The position numbers were made by a program, and so were the translations under genes. A DNA stretch of 32,171 nucleotides from Bacteroidales bacterium (lineage in GTDB: Bacteria > Bacteroidota > Bacteroidia > Bacteroidales > UBA12170), in assembly GCA_016744655.1 (NCBI GenBank), contig JADGDY010000045.1:1-32171 (forward strand), read 5' to 3'. Below the pieces are notes generated by a model, which made no database searches, was not told where the DNA came from, and worked only from the letters and a program-made list of their open reading frames with translations. Below, piece by piece: positions 1-8,298 of the stretch; position 1 is the first letter of the stretch; each line of letters opens with the position of its first letter.

Positions 1-1048
1 TATTAAGATTCATATAATTTATCCCAATATTGGTATAAATAAACCCAATGGCATTTTTTCTTTTTTGTTTGGAGTATATCTCTAAAGCTTTAAATAGATT
101 TGTATTGCTATTTTTAAAATCACCTAGTTTCATTTTGGAGATTCCAATATTATTATAAGCATTGGCATTCCAATCGTTGTTTTCACCCAAAGCTTGAGAA
201 GCATAATAAATTGATTTCTGATAGTTTTTTTGTTTTAAAAACATGCTACTCAGATTAGAGCATAAGTTCTTCCGTCTATCAGTTATTTCATGCTCATCAG
301 CAATTTTTAATGCTTTTTGATAGTTGGTGATGGATTGTGAGGTTTGGTTGAGTAAATCATGGCAAAGTGCCACATTGTTATAGGCATCTAGAAGTTCCCC
401 AATCGATACGGTATTGTTAGGATCAAAAAGTTTCTTTTCATAATAGTTTAAATGTTTTTCAAAATAGATAATTCCTTCATTAAGCTGTCCCATATTGGCA
501 TAGCTAATAGCAATATTAGAATGAATTAAGGAATGAATTTTTAAGTGTTTTTTATTTGTCGAATCTAATTGGGTAGTTTTTTTTTCTAGTTCAAATAAAC
601 TCTCGATTGCTTTTTCGAAATTACCTAAAAAGATATCATTTACTGCCTTTCCAGTTTGGGCATTAATTTGATTGTAAAGAACATCATAATTCAATATTTT
701 ACTATACTCATAAGAAAGATCGTATAAGCTATCGGAGATTTCAAACTCACCTAAATTGGCATATAAAGCTGCATTGCTATTGTAAAAGTCAACTAAGAAA
801 GGATCTTCTACTTTAATATTCGGTATTAATTCTTCAATTTTACTGAAGTATTCTTTTGCAGTGATATTATCACGATAAAAATATTCTAATCCTATTTCAT
901 ATAATATTTTTGATTCTTGAAGTTGATTTTCAGCATCCTCGAGTTCGAGAGTTAGGCTGTCTATTTTTAGAGAATTCTCAAAACTTTGTGAATATACCGA
1001 TCCTAAGATTACATTCAGAAGAATGAAAATCACAATTTTCCCCCCCAT
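1..1048 (-). CDS. TPR-repeat protein, 3' end outside window
   Basis: Reading the minus strand from the ATG at 1048 gives an open frame of 348 codons that runs off the left edge. It begins MGGKIVIFILLNVILGSVYSQ, a signal peptide. The rest is helical and tetratricopeptide-like, with repeated units such as SNIAISYANMGQL, AYNNVALCHDLL, NLSSMFLKQKNYQKSI and NAYNNIGISKMKLGDFKNS, each about 34-40 residues. In Bacteroidota, secreted TPR arrays of this kind often form the sensory N-terminus of a histidine kinase or LuxR/AraC-type regulator, but that part would lie outside the window. No catalytic motif is visible here. The start codon sits in a run of seven G (1040-1046 on the opposite strand). A -7-like element lies 23 nt upstream. 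The TPR call is firm; the wider role is inference. Confidence 0.8.
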   Translation of the reverse strand, partial: MGGKIVIFILLNVILGSVYSQSFENSLKIDSLTLELEDAENQLQESKILYEIGLEYFYRDNITAKEYFSKIEELIPNIKVEDPFLVDFYNSNAALYANLGEFEISDSLYDLSYEYSKILNYDVLYNQINAQTGKAVNDIFLGNFEKAIESLFELEKKTTQLDSTNKKHLKIHSLIHSNIAISYANMGQLNEGIIYFEKHLNYYEKKLFDPNNTVSIGELLDAYNNVALCHDLLNQTSQSITNYQKALKIADEHEITDRRKNLCSNLSSMFLKQKNYQKSIYYASQALGENNDWNANAYNNIGISKMKLGDFKNSNTNLFKALEIYSKQKRKNAIGFIYTNIGINYMNLN

Positions 1049-1070
1049 GGTTATTGTGTTTTGTGCAGCA

Positions 1071-1078
1071 CAAATGTA
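1071..1078 (-). promoter_or_regulatory. Candidate -7 promoter element (TACATTTG) of the TPR gene
   Basis: The minus strand reads TACATTTG, matching the Bacteroidota -7 consensus TAnnTTTG, and lies 23 nt upstream of the ATG at 1048. No TTG at the usual -33 spacing was found. The element overlaps the right arm of a dyad, TTTGTGC-A-GCACAAA (1060-1074). Confidence 0.4.
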
Positions 1079-1311
1079 GATAATAATTGTAGTATATCAT
1101 ACTTATTTCGTGTAGTGCCAATTTATCTTAAAATTGGAGATTTGGCAGCATATTTTGAAAGGAGAAATAGTGAATAGATAGTTTTTTTGATAACCAAGCT
1201 GTTTTCAAATGTTATCAGAAAACAATGATAATAAATCCTACTAAACCAGTACGATATTTATTCCCTCATCAATTCAAAAAAGATAAACTATAAAAACCAT
1301 AAAAAAGAAAC

Positions 1312-4300
1312 ATGAAAAAAATATTATTGTTATCATTTCTGGTGTCTATATTTTTTACTAACTATAGTATTGCTCAAGAGCTATGGGGGTTGACGGTTAA
1401 TGGAGGATCAACGGACCAAGGAAATATTTACAGTATTGATTTAGGTAGTAATTATAGCCAAGTTGATGTCCATCATGATTTTGATGCAAATGTTGCCGAG
1501 AAACCTTACGGAAGGATGAGAAAAGCTACAAATGGTAAAATGTACGGTGCTTCCATGAGAAATATTATTGGTGAGGGTGGTGTATTATTTGAATTTAACC
1601 CTGAAAATTCAACATATCGAAAACTAGTGGTTTTTGCGGGTGCATCATTTGGAGATGTTATAGAGGTTGATAACATATTATATGGAATGACTATTAATGG
1701 TGGAGCAAATGATGCCGGGACTATTTTTACTTATAACCTTATTTTGGATGAATATAATATAGTACATCACTTTGATGGGATAAATGGTAAAAGCCCAATG
1801 GGAGGATTTAATATTTATGATAGTGAATTATATGGTATGACTTCGAAAGGAGGAACAAATGATGACGGAGTAATATTTTGTTACAATGTAGAATTAGAAT
1901 TATTTGAAAAAAAAATAGATCTAGAAAGTGAAATTACAGGAGCCACTCCTACTGGAAGCTTCACTAAGCATATTCTCCCATATGCACCGGGATTCATATA
2001 TTATGCAACAACTAAATTAGGTGGGGAGAATAATAAAGGTACAATTATCAGTTATCAACCGATGACAAATTCACTGATTCGTAGAGCCGATTTTAGTGAA
2101 GAAACAGGTTCGGAGCCTATGGGAGATTTATTAGAGATAAATGGTGATTGGGGTATCTTTTACGGCATGACTACAAGAGGAGGTAATGATGATAAAGGTA
2201 CAATCTTTAAGTATAATCTAGATATAGAGAAGGTTCATGATTTTGACAATATAAATGGTGGATTGTCTATCGGCTCTCTTATTAATTGGGACATGAATTA
2301 TATGTATGGAGTCAGTCAATTAGGTGGAGAATATGGTTTTGGAGTAATTTTTAAAATTCATAAAGAAACCTATGAATATACTATTTTGGCAAGCCTACAA
2401 TCCAATGAAGGAGCTAGGCCAACAAACGATTTGATTCTTCATAATGATCATTTGTATACCACTTGTTTTCAGGGAGGAGAAGGAGGAAACAATGGATCGA
2501 TAATCAGTTTGGATTTAGCAACAAATGACCTTCAGAAGCATTTGGATTTTGGTTTTGTGGATAATGGAAGAAGTGCAAGTTCAGAATTGTTAGTTGTTCA
2601 GGATTACTTTTATGGTACATGTTATAGTGGAGGTAATTCTGATGATGGTATTATTTATAGGGTTAGTGCAAAAACAAATGTGTTTGAAAAAGTTTTTGAT
2701 TTTAACTCTTCGATAAATGGAAAAGACCCTAAAGGGAGCTTAGCGACTGGAAGCTCATTTGAGATTTACGGCACTTGTTTGGGAGGAGACTATGGTCATG
2801 GCTTACTTTATAAATATAATACGCTAACAAATACACTTATTGAACTTCATCATTTTAATGGTACAGATGGCAGAGCACCCGAGGGTGTGATTCTAAGTCC
2901 AGATAACATACTTTTGGGGATGACTGGATTTGGAGGCGAGAATGATTTTGGCACCATATTTTCCTATGACCTTAATTCTAACGAATTTACCAAAATGATA
3001 GATTTTAATGGGACTAATGGAAGGTATCCAGCCTACCAAAAACTATTATTCCTTTCTCAGAACTCTATTGTTGGAATGACAAATTATGGTGGCGATAATG
3101 ATGCGGGAGTCATCTTTGAATATAATTTATCTTCTGGGAGTTTTCAGAAACTATTTGATTTTGATGAGAATGTATCTGGGAAGTCTCCTATTGGTGGCTT
3201 ACTAAATGTTGATTCAAAATTATATGGCTGTACAAAGCAAGGGGGTAGTTCTTCTTCTGGAGTTTTGTTCTCCTACGATTTAGATAATGATACCTATTCC
3301 AAGTTACATGATTTTAATCATAATAATGGATATTCACCGGAAGGGAATTTAATTTTAGCGAAAGAAAATATCCTTTATGGTATCTGTAAAAGTGGTGGAG
3401 CTTATCGTAAAGGGAACATATTTGCCTATAATTTAGAATCTAATCAATTGAATGAACAGTACTATTTTCAGCAAATATATGGAGCGCATCCAGTTTTTGG
3501 ATTAGTAAAATACTCTAATACTATGACTTGGGATGGCTCAGAAAGTGAATCATGGAATATTGCAGATAACTGGGAGGAAGAATTAATACCTCATGAGTTT
3601 TCTAATGTAATAATCCCAACAAACACAAATTACTCACCAACAGTATCTGATAATAGAATTTGTAACAACATCACCATTCAATCTGATGAGAATGGTACTG
3701 CCTCGCTTATGGATAATGGTAAGCTCACTGTTAATGGTACATCTAGTATTAGTCGTTTTATTTTTGACAGATTCTGGCACATCATAGGTTCACCAGTAGA
3801 AGATGCCAATGCAGGTATGTTTAATGGATTGTATATGCAAACCTATGATGATGAGTCGAATAATTGGGCTGAGGTAATAGACCCTAATACCCCTCTTGTA
3901 CCCATGAAAGGATATACCCTTTTTAAACCTGATAATGAAAATGGGGAAACTTATACGTTTGAAGGAGATTTAAATACAGGGGAATATTCTTATCATATCA
4001 CCAACTCCTCTTCTCTTCGATGGCATATGATGAGTAACCCTTATCCTTCTTCAATCGATTGGGACTTGGTAAATAAAACACATATTCGAGGTGAAATTCA
4101 TTATTGGAAACCATCAGAAGGTACTTATTTTACCTACAATGGTGGTATGGGGAATGGTAGCCAGTTTATCCCTCCAATGCAAGGTTTTTTTGTATCTTCA
4201 GCTTCAGAAGGAAATGTTGTTTTTGATAATACCATTAGAACCCATGAAGGAGCTGATGATTATTTCAAGGAAAAAGAATATTTCAATGATTATTTAGATT

Positions 4301-4926
4301 TAAAAGTTTATAATCAAGAGTATACTGATCATGTTTTTATGAGGTTTACAAATGATGCAACTTTACAATTTGATGATCATCTTGATGCACACAAAATACT
4401 ATCGAATATAGATAATGTTCCGCAAATATATTTCATTCAAAATGAAGAGAATTTATCAATAAATTGTTTACCAGAGTCGTCCATGATTGATTTGGGTTTC
4501 TCATCTGTTTCTGCAGGTGAATACACTATTGCCATTGAGGAGGTTCATGATTTGGAAAATTTGGTTTTAGAAGACAAAGTAAATCAAGTAAAAACAGAGC
4601 TGGACAAGAAGTCTTATACTTTTCAGTACGCATTAGATGATGACCCAAGCCGTTTTGTTCTGCATTTTAATTACACAAATGTAGATGAGTTATCTATGGA
4701 TCAAATAAAAATCTATGCTTCAGGATCAACTGTTTATATCAGTCAGCCGTACCCAAATACAAAGTCCAAACTCAGAGTATTTGATTTAAGTGGGATACAA
4801 ATCCAGGAATACCAACTTCAATCCTCCAATAATTATTCAATAGAATTAGATCTTTCAACTGGTTGTTATATAGTAGAATACTCTAACGGAGTTCAAGTTA
4901 AATCAGAAAAAGTTATAATATATTAA
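1312..4926 (+). CDS. Secreted GloVer tandem-repeat protein with T9SS type A sorting domain
   Basis: A 1204-residue secreted protein. Residues 1-21 form a signal peptide ending SIAQ. From about residue 24 to 735 there are 14 copies of a ~50-residue unit with a core like LYGMT..GG.NDAGTIF.YN, followed by a DF.G.NG..P.G.L turn. This matches the Gloeo/Verruco (GloVer) tandem repeat. Residues ~740-1130 resemble the W-N...NW..P type carrier region common in Bacteroidota adhesins and cell-surface proteins. The last ~75 residues, with YPNT...LRVFDLSG..I and a final basic VKSEKVIIY, are a type IX secretion sorting domain. The protein is therefore expected to be exported through T9SS and either anchored or released. 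Its ligand is unknown. Fourteen repeats would fit two seven-bladed propellers, which is inference. The next gene starts 2 nt after the stop. Confidence 0.85.
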   Translation: MKKILLLSFLVSIFFTNYSIAQELWGLTVNGGSTDQGNIYSIDLGSNYSQVDVHHDFDANVAEKPYGRMRKATNGKMYGASMRNIIGEGGVLFEFNPENSTYRKLVVFAGASFGDVIEVDNILYGMTINGGANDAGTIFTYNLILDEYNIVHHFDGINGKSPMGGFNIYDSELYGMTSKGGTNDDGVIFCYNVELELFEKKIDLESEITGATPTGSFTKHILPYAPGFIYYATTKLGGENNKGTIISYQPMTNSLIRRADFSEETGSEPMGDLLEINGDWGIFYGMTTRGGNDDKGTIFKYNLDIEKVHDFDNINGGLSIGSLINWDMNYMYGVSQLGGEYGFGVIFKIHKETYEYTILASLQSNEGARPTNDLILHNDHLYTTCFQGGEGGNNGSIISLDLATNDLQKHLDFGFVDNGRSASSELLVVQDYFYGTCYSGGNSDDGIIYRVSAKTNVFEKVFDFNSSINGKDPKGSLATGSSFEIYGTCLGGDYGHGLLYKYNTLTNTLIELHHFNGTDGRAPEGVILSPDNILLGMTGFGGENDFGTIFSYDLNSNEFTKMIDFNGTNGRYPAYQKLLFLSQNSIVGMTNYGGDNDAGVIFEYNLSSGSFQKLFDFDENVSGKSPIGGLLNVDSKLYGCTKQGGSSSSGVLFSYDLDNDTYSKLHDFNHNNGYSPEGNLILAKENILYGICKSGGAYRKGNIFAYNLESNQLNEQYYFQQIYGAHPVFGLVKYSNTMTWDGSESESWNIADNWEEELIPHEFSNVIIPTNTNYSPTVSDNRICNNITIQSDENGTASLMDNGKLTVNGTSSISRFIFDRFWHIIGSPVEDANAGMFNGLYMQTYDDESNNWAEVIDPNTPLVPMKGYTLFKPDNENGETYTFEGDLNTGEYSYHITNSSSLRWHMMSNPYPSSIDWDLVNKTHIRGEIHYWKPSEGTYFTYNGGMGNGSQFIPPMQGFFVSSASEGNVVFDNTIRTHEGADDYFKEKEYFNDYLDLKVYNQEYTDHVFMRFTNDATLQFDDHLDAHKILSNIDNVPQIYFIQNEENLSINCLPESSMIDLGFSSVSAGEYTIAIEEVHDLENLVLEDKVNQVKTELDKKSYTFQYALDDDPSRFVLHFNYTNVDELSMDQIKIYASGSTVYISQPYPNTKSKLRVFDLSGIQIQEYQLQSSNNYSIELDLSTGCYIVEYSNGVQVKSEKVIIY

Positions 4927-4928
4927 AC

Positions 4929-5141
4929 ATGAAAAAAATATTTTGTCTTATTGCATTATTGTTCAGTATAAATATGATACTGTTTTCTCAAACTCCTCCT
5001 CCCCCTAATGGTGGTGATTATAATAACGGAGGTAATACTCCGGTAGGTGGTGGTGCTCCAATTGGTAGTGGCTTAGGGATAATGCTAAGTTTAGGATTAG
5101 GATATGCCTGGAAGAGCCAACAGAAAAACAAATTACAATAG
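4929..5141 (+). CDS. Small secreted protein with Gly/Pro linker and CTERM-like tail
   Basis: A 70-residue protein whose ATG lies 2 nt after the stop of the GloVer-repeat gene, so the two are probably co-translated. Residues 1-20 are a signal peptide (MKKIFCLIALLFSINMILFS). A PPPP stretch (23-26) and a Gly/Asn-rich linker follow. The protein ends with API-GSG (43-48), a short hydrophobic segment (GLGIMLSLGLGYAW) and a basic tail (KSQQKNK). The motif, membrane span and basic tail recall the short CTERM-type sorting signals of Bacteroidota (PID-CTERM-like, related in layout to PEP-CTERM). Its role is unknown; it may be an anchor or partner of the upstream surface protein. The reading frame is well supported by signal peptide and position; family membership is a resemblance only. 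Confidence 0.65.
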   Translation: MKKIFCLIALLFSINMILFSQTPPPPNGGDYNNGGNTPVGGGAPIGSGLGIMLSLGLGYAWKSQQKNKLQ

Positions 5142-5153
5142 GTCTAACCTCTA

Positions 5154-5185
5154 TTATAAAGTGTTATAAGTATTACATTTTTTTT
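5154..5185 (+). terminator. Weak AT-rich hairpin plus T-run between convergent genes
   Basis: TTATAA (5154-5159) and TTATAA (5164-5169) can pair around a 4-nt loop, and eight T follow at 5178-5185. The hairpin is short and AT-only, so this is a weak terminator candidate for the 1312-5141 unit. Confidence 0.25.
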
Positions 5186-5190
5186 AAAAA

Positions 5191-6174
5191 TCAATCCCCC
5201 TTAAATACAGCACTTGCTACAGGTTGTTTAGAGCTTCCCCAAGCTCTAAACATAGCTGTGGTATTAAATTCCATGATGATATTTCCTTGACCATCTAAAC
5301 CAATAATCCCACCACTGGCATTTTGAGATTTGAGCTTGTCTTGAATCACATAAGTCGCTGCGTTTTGTATGCTTTTGCCTTGATATTTCATAATTGCAGC
5401 TACATCATAAGCCACCACATTTCTAATAAAAAACTCACCATGACCAGTGGCAGAAATTCCACAAGTATGATTGTCGGCATAAGTTCCAGCACCAATTATT
5501 GGGCTATCTCCAACTCTGCCTGGCATTTTCATGGTCATACCACCGGTTGAGGTTCCTGCGACTATATTACCTTGTTTATCTAAAGCCACGCAACCTACTG
5601 TTCCATGCTTATCTTGCTTCATTTTTTCATAGCTTTTCCATCTCCTTTCAGTATAAAACCAAGAGGTATCTGTAATCTCCACTTCATTATTTGCAGAAAA
5701 CTCCTCAGCTCCTTCTCCTATCAATAATACATGAGGTGATTTTTCCATCACAGCAATGGCAGCACTAATAGGGTTTTTAATATGTCGAACTCCTGCCACA
5801 GCTCCAGCCTTTCCGCTCTCACCATCCATAATAGAAGCGTCCATTTCATTTTGTCCGAGAGCATTAAAAACGGCTCCTTTTCCAGCATTGAATAATGGAC
5901 TGTTCTCCATGATATGAATACTCGCTTCTACTGCTTCTAAACTTGTTCCACCATTTTCTAGAATGACAGAACCTACTTTAATAGCCTCCTCTAGTTTTTG
6001 TTGATACTCAGCTTGTCTTTCTTGAGAAAATCCATTTTGTTGGATGTTTCCAGCACCACCGTGAATGACAATGGCCCATTCAGGTTTTTCTGGTGTCGAT
6101 TGTTCTTTTGTATCTTCTACTTCAGCTTGACACGACCATAGCAAGATCAATAATAGAGGTAAGTATTTTTTCAT
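5191..6174 (-). CDS. Isoaspartyl peptidase/L-asparaginase (Ntn hydrolase, family T2), lipoprotein
   Basis: A 327-residue plant-type asparaginase/isoaspartyl dipeptidase. HGGAG (38-42) is the conserved N-terminal strand, NAGKGAVFN (96-104) and MDASIMDG follow, and HGTVGCVALD supplies the autocleavage and catalytic nucleophile Thr192. STGGMTMKMPGRVGDSPIIG contains the conserved substrate-pocket region. Enzymes of this family cleave beta-aspartyl (isoAsp) dipeptides and often L-asparagine after self-processing into alpha and beta chains. The N-terminus MKKYLPLLLILLWSC ends in a lipobox with Cys15, so the enzyme is probably a periplasmic or outer-membrane lipoprotein. It is divergent from a C69 dipeptidase gene, suggesting a shared peptide-scavenging role. 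Length and motifs are intact. Confidence 0.92.
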   Translation of the reverse strand: MKKYLPLLLILLWSCQAEVEDTKEQSTPEKPEWAIVIHGGAGNIQQNGFSQERQAEYQQKLEEAIKVGSVILENGGTSLEAVEASIHIMENSPLFNAGKGAVFNALGQNEMDASIMDGESGKAGAVAGVRHIKNPISAAIAVMEKSPHVLLIGEGAEEFSANNEVEITDTSWFYTERRWKSYEKMKQDKHGTVGCVALDKQGNIVAGTSTGGMTMKMPGRVGDSPIIGAGTYADNHTCGISATGHGEFFIRNVVAYDVAAIMKYQGKSIQNAATYVIQDKLKSQNASGGIIGLDGQGNIIMEFNTTAMFRAWGSSKQPVASAVFKGD

Positions 6175-6197
6175 TTTATCTTTATTTGGAAGAGCAA

Positions 6198-6205
6198 CAA
6201 AGATA
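6198..6205 (-). promoter_or_regulatory. Candidate -7 element (TATCTTTG) of the asparaginase gene
   Basis: The minus strand reads TATCTTTG, a full match to TAnnTTTG, 24 nt upstream of the start codon at 6174. A TTG at 6232-6230 is 24 nt further upstream, slightly more than the usual spacing, so the -33 part is doubtful. Confidence 0.45.
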
Positions 6206-6289
6206 AATATTTATTAAGAAGATATTTTTCAATTCTCTCACTCCTTAAGCAATTCCAATTTTATATACTTTAGCAAAAAATCAAGAATT

Positions 6290-7909
6290 ATGATCAGAAT
6301 AATCTTCACTATTATATTTACAATAAGCAGTATTATTTCTTTCAGCTGCACCAACCTCATTGTTACCAAAGGAGCTAGTGCCGATGGTTCTACCATGATG
6401 GTTTATACCAACGATGGAGAATGGCTTTATCATTTAAAGATGTTTCCTCATACAACACATAAAGCGGAGGATGTTATTCAGTTTAAAATCCCTGGTACAG
6501 ATCAATTCCTAGATATCCCTCAACCATCAGAAACCTATAAGAAACTCGGATTCCATATGAATGAGCATCATGTTGCAATTGGTGAAACTACATTTACTGG
6601 ACGTGAGGAATTATGGAATAAAAATCTTCCATTGAAATATTGGCATTTAATGAGCTTGGCTTTAGATAGATCTAAAACGGCTAGAGAAGCTATTGATGTG
6701 ATCACTTCCTTAGTAGATGAATATGGATATGGGAGTGAAGGGGAGAGCTTTTCTATTATCGATCCCAATGAAGCGTGGATATTAGAAATGATAGGAACGG
6801 GAGATGGAAAACCGGGAGCACAATGGGTAGCAGTGAAAATTCCAGATGGCGCTATTTCTGCTCATGCCAACAAAGCCCGAATTGGAACATTTCCATTAGA
6901 CGATCCTGAGAACTGTATCTATAGCGAAAATGTGATTTCTTTTGCCATAGAAAAAGGATATTTCAAACCTGAGGAGGGTAAAGAATTCGCATTCAACTTG
7001 GCCTACAATCCTCTTTCTCCAGATCGTATGCGTTATTGTGAAAGCAGAGTATGGAGTTTGTTCAGAAGAGCTGCACCAGAGCAGGAATTCTCATCGGATT
7101 ACCATAGAGGAGTAGAAGGAGCTGAACGATATCCATTATGGATTTTCCCTGAGAATAAACTAAGTGTCAAAGAAGTGATGGATTTGGTGAGAGATCATTA
7201 TGAAGGAACAGAAATGGACATGACCAAAGGACCTGATGCTGGACCTTTTGGTACACCACAAAGATGGCGTCCATTGAGTTGGGAAGAAGAGAATGGAAAA
7301 ACCTATTCCTGGGAACGCCCCATCTCCACTTATAATACTTGTTTCTCATTTATTGCCCAATGCAGAGAGCGTACATTTGAAGATATGAGCACCTTATGGT
7401 TTGGCTTCGATGATACCTATTTTACTTGTTATCAACCCCTATATATGGGACTTGATTCGGTCCCAGAGTCCTATCGAAAAGGAGATATTCGCCAATATGA
7501 TCCCTCCTCTATGTGGTGGGCCATGAACTTCGTGAGCAATTACGCCAACTTGAAATATTCCTATATGATTCAAGACATTCAAAAAGTTCAAAACGAAATA
7601 GAAGATCAGCTGATTTCAGAACAGGAAAATCTAGCAAAAAGAATGCTCAATAAAAACGGAGAAGATAAAAAGAAGGTATTGCATGATTATGTGAATGAGA
7701 GAGCAGATTTGATATTGAATAAATGGATTGATTTAGGATATTTACTCATAGCCAAATATAATGATGGTTATATAAAAGCTGAGGGAGAACCGATGAAAAA
7801 CCCGGGATATCCTGCTGAGTGGAGAAAAAACATTATTGACCAAAATCCTGGTAAACATTTAATTCCTGAATGGAATAAAAAAGGTAGGCAAGAGGAAAAT
7901 CCGTTTTAA
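6290..7909 (+). CDS. Secreted C69-family dipeptidase
   Basis: A 539-residue peptidase of the C69 (PepD-like) Ntn-hydrolase family. A hydrophobic leader (1-19) is followed immediately by C20-T-N, then VTKGASADGSTMMVYTND. In this family the Cys exposed after processing is the N-terminal nucleophile. Other family hallmarks are YGYGSEGESFSIIDPNEAWILEM, ISAHANKARIG and the WWAMNFVSNYANLKYSYMI region near 410-430. These enzymes hydrolyse dipeptides of broad specificity. Because S-F-S-C also resembles a lipobox, the Cys could be lipidated instead, but the family pattern favours catalysis. The gene diverges from the asparaginase across 115 nt, and a TACTTTAG sequence upstream resembles a -7 element with one mismatch. 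Function is firm at family level. Confidence 0.9.
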   Translation: MIRIIFTIIFTISSIISFSCTNLIVTKGASADGSTMMVYTNDGEWLYHLKMFPHTTHKAEDVIQFKIPGTDQFLDIPQPSETYKKLGFHMNEHHVAIGETTFTGREELWNKNLPLKYWHLMSLALDRSKTAREAIDVITSLVDEYGYGSEGESFSIIDPNEAWILEMIGTGDGKPGAQWVAVKIPDGAISAHANKARIGTFPLDDPENCIYSENVISFAIEKGYFKPEEGKEFAFNLAYNPLSPDRMRYCESRVWSLFRRAAPEQEFSSDYHRGVEGAERYPLWIFPENKLSVKEVMDLVRDHYEGTEMDMTKGPDAGPFGTPQRWRPLSWEEENGKTYSWERPISTYNTCFSFIAQCRERTFEDMSTLWFGFDDTYFTCYQPLYMGLDSVPESYRKGDIRQYDPSSMWWAMNFVSNYANLKYSYMIQDIQKVQNEIEDQLISEQENLAKRMLNKNGEDKKKVLHDYVNERADLILNKWIDLGYLLIAKYNDGYIKAEGEPMKNPGYPAEWRKNIIDQNPGKHLIPEWNKKGRQEENPF

Positions 7910-7936
7910 TTGATTAGCCACAAAGATAAATAAGGA

Positions 7937-8085
7937 TCAGGGCAAGTTCGATTACGTTTTGAAATCGACATGTATTTTAATAAAAAGAAAATCTATCCAC
8001 GGATTCCGGTAATTTTCATGGTGTTTATAATCCGTGTTAATTTGCGATAATCCGCGGACAAAAATAAAGTGTGCGTCTGCCCTGA
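7937..8085. repeat. 149-bp dispersed element with 8-bp terminal inverted repeats, copy 1
   Basis: The element begins TCAGGGCA (7937-7944) and ends TGCCCTGA (8078-8085), a perfect 8-bp inverted repeat. Two internal blocks recur in opposite orientation about 21 kb away. 7961-8000 matches 29218-29257 with one mismatch, and 8033-8067 is identical to the complement of 29087-29121. The layout is that of a small non-autonomous, MITE-like element, but no target-site duplication was recognised and no transposase is present in the window. Confidence 0.7.
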
Positions 8086-8281
8086 AGTAAGGATAATACA
8101 AAGTAAATAAGCTAAAGAAATTTTGTATTACATCCGAATCATCTCCTAGATACATTCATGGCAATTCTTTTAAATTAGTACAAACTAGCGATTCTTATTT
8201 TAGAGCGAGCCAACGAACATCCATTCGTGAATTTGCTGCTATCATAGTTAAAATAATCATTCCACCATTCCATAAATTGAA

Positions 8282-8289
8282 TAACTTTG
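8282..8289 (+). promoter_or_regulatory. -7 element (TAACTTTG) of dnaG, very close to the start codon
   Basis: TAACTTTG is a full match to TAnnTTTG and ends only 9 nt before the ATG at 8299. Transcription should start at or just before the ATG, giving a leaderless or nearly leaderless mRNA. It also argues against an in-frame TTG at 8287-8289 as the start, since that codon lies inside the promoter element. Confidence 0.55.
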
Positions 8290-8298
8290 CGGCCACTA

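Larger units (their letters stand above)
7910..8298. other. Intergenic region holding a dispersed repeat
   Basis: There is no credible gene in these 389 bases. A short CCACAAAG-type motif follows the dipeptidase stop, then a 149-bp repeat element (7937-8085, listed separately). The final ~120 bases lead into the dnaG promoter. Short open frames here show no protein-like features. Confidence 0.7.

Noticed and set aside
8287-8298. TTG as an upstream start for dnaG
   Set aside because: The codon lies inside the -7 promoter element TAACTTTG, and the ATG at 8299 begins the usual primase N-terminus.
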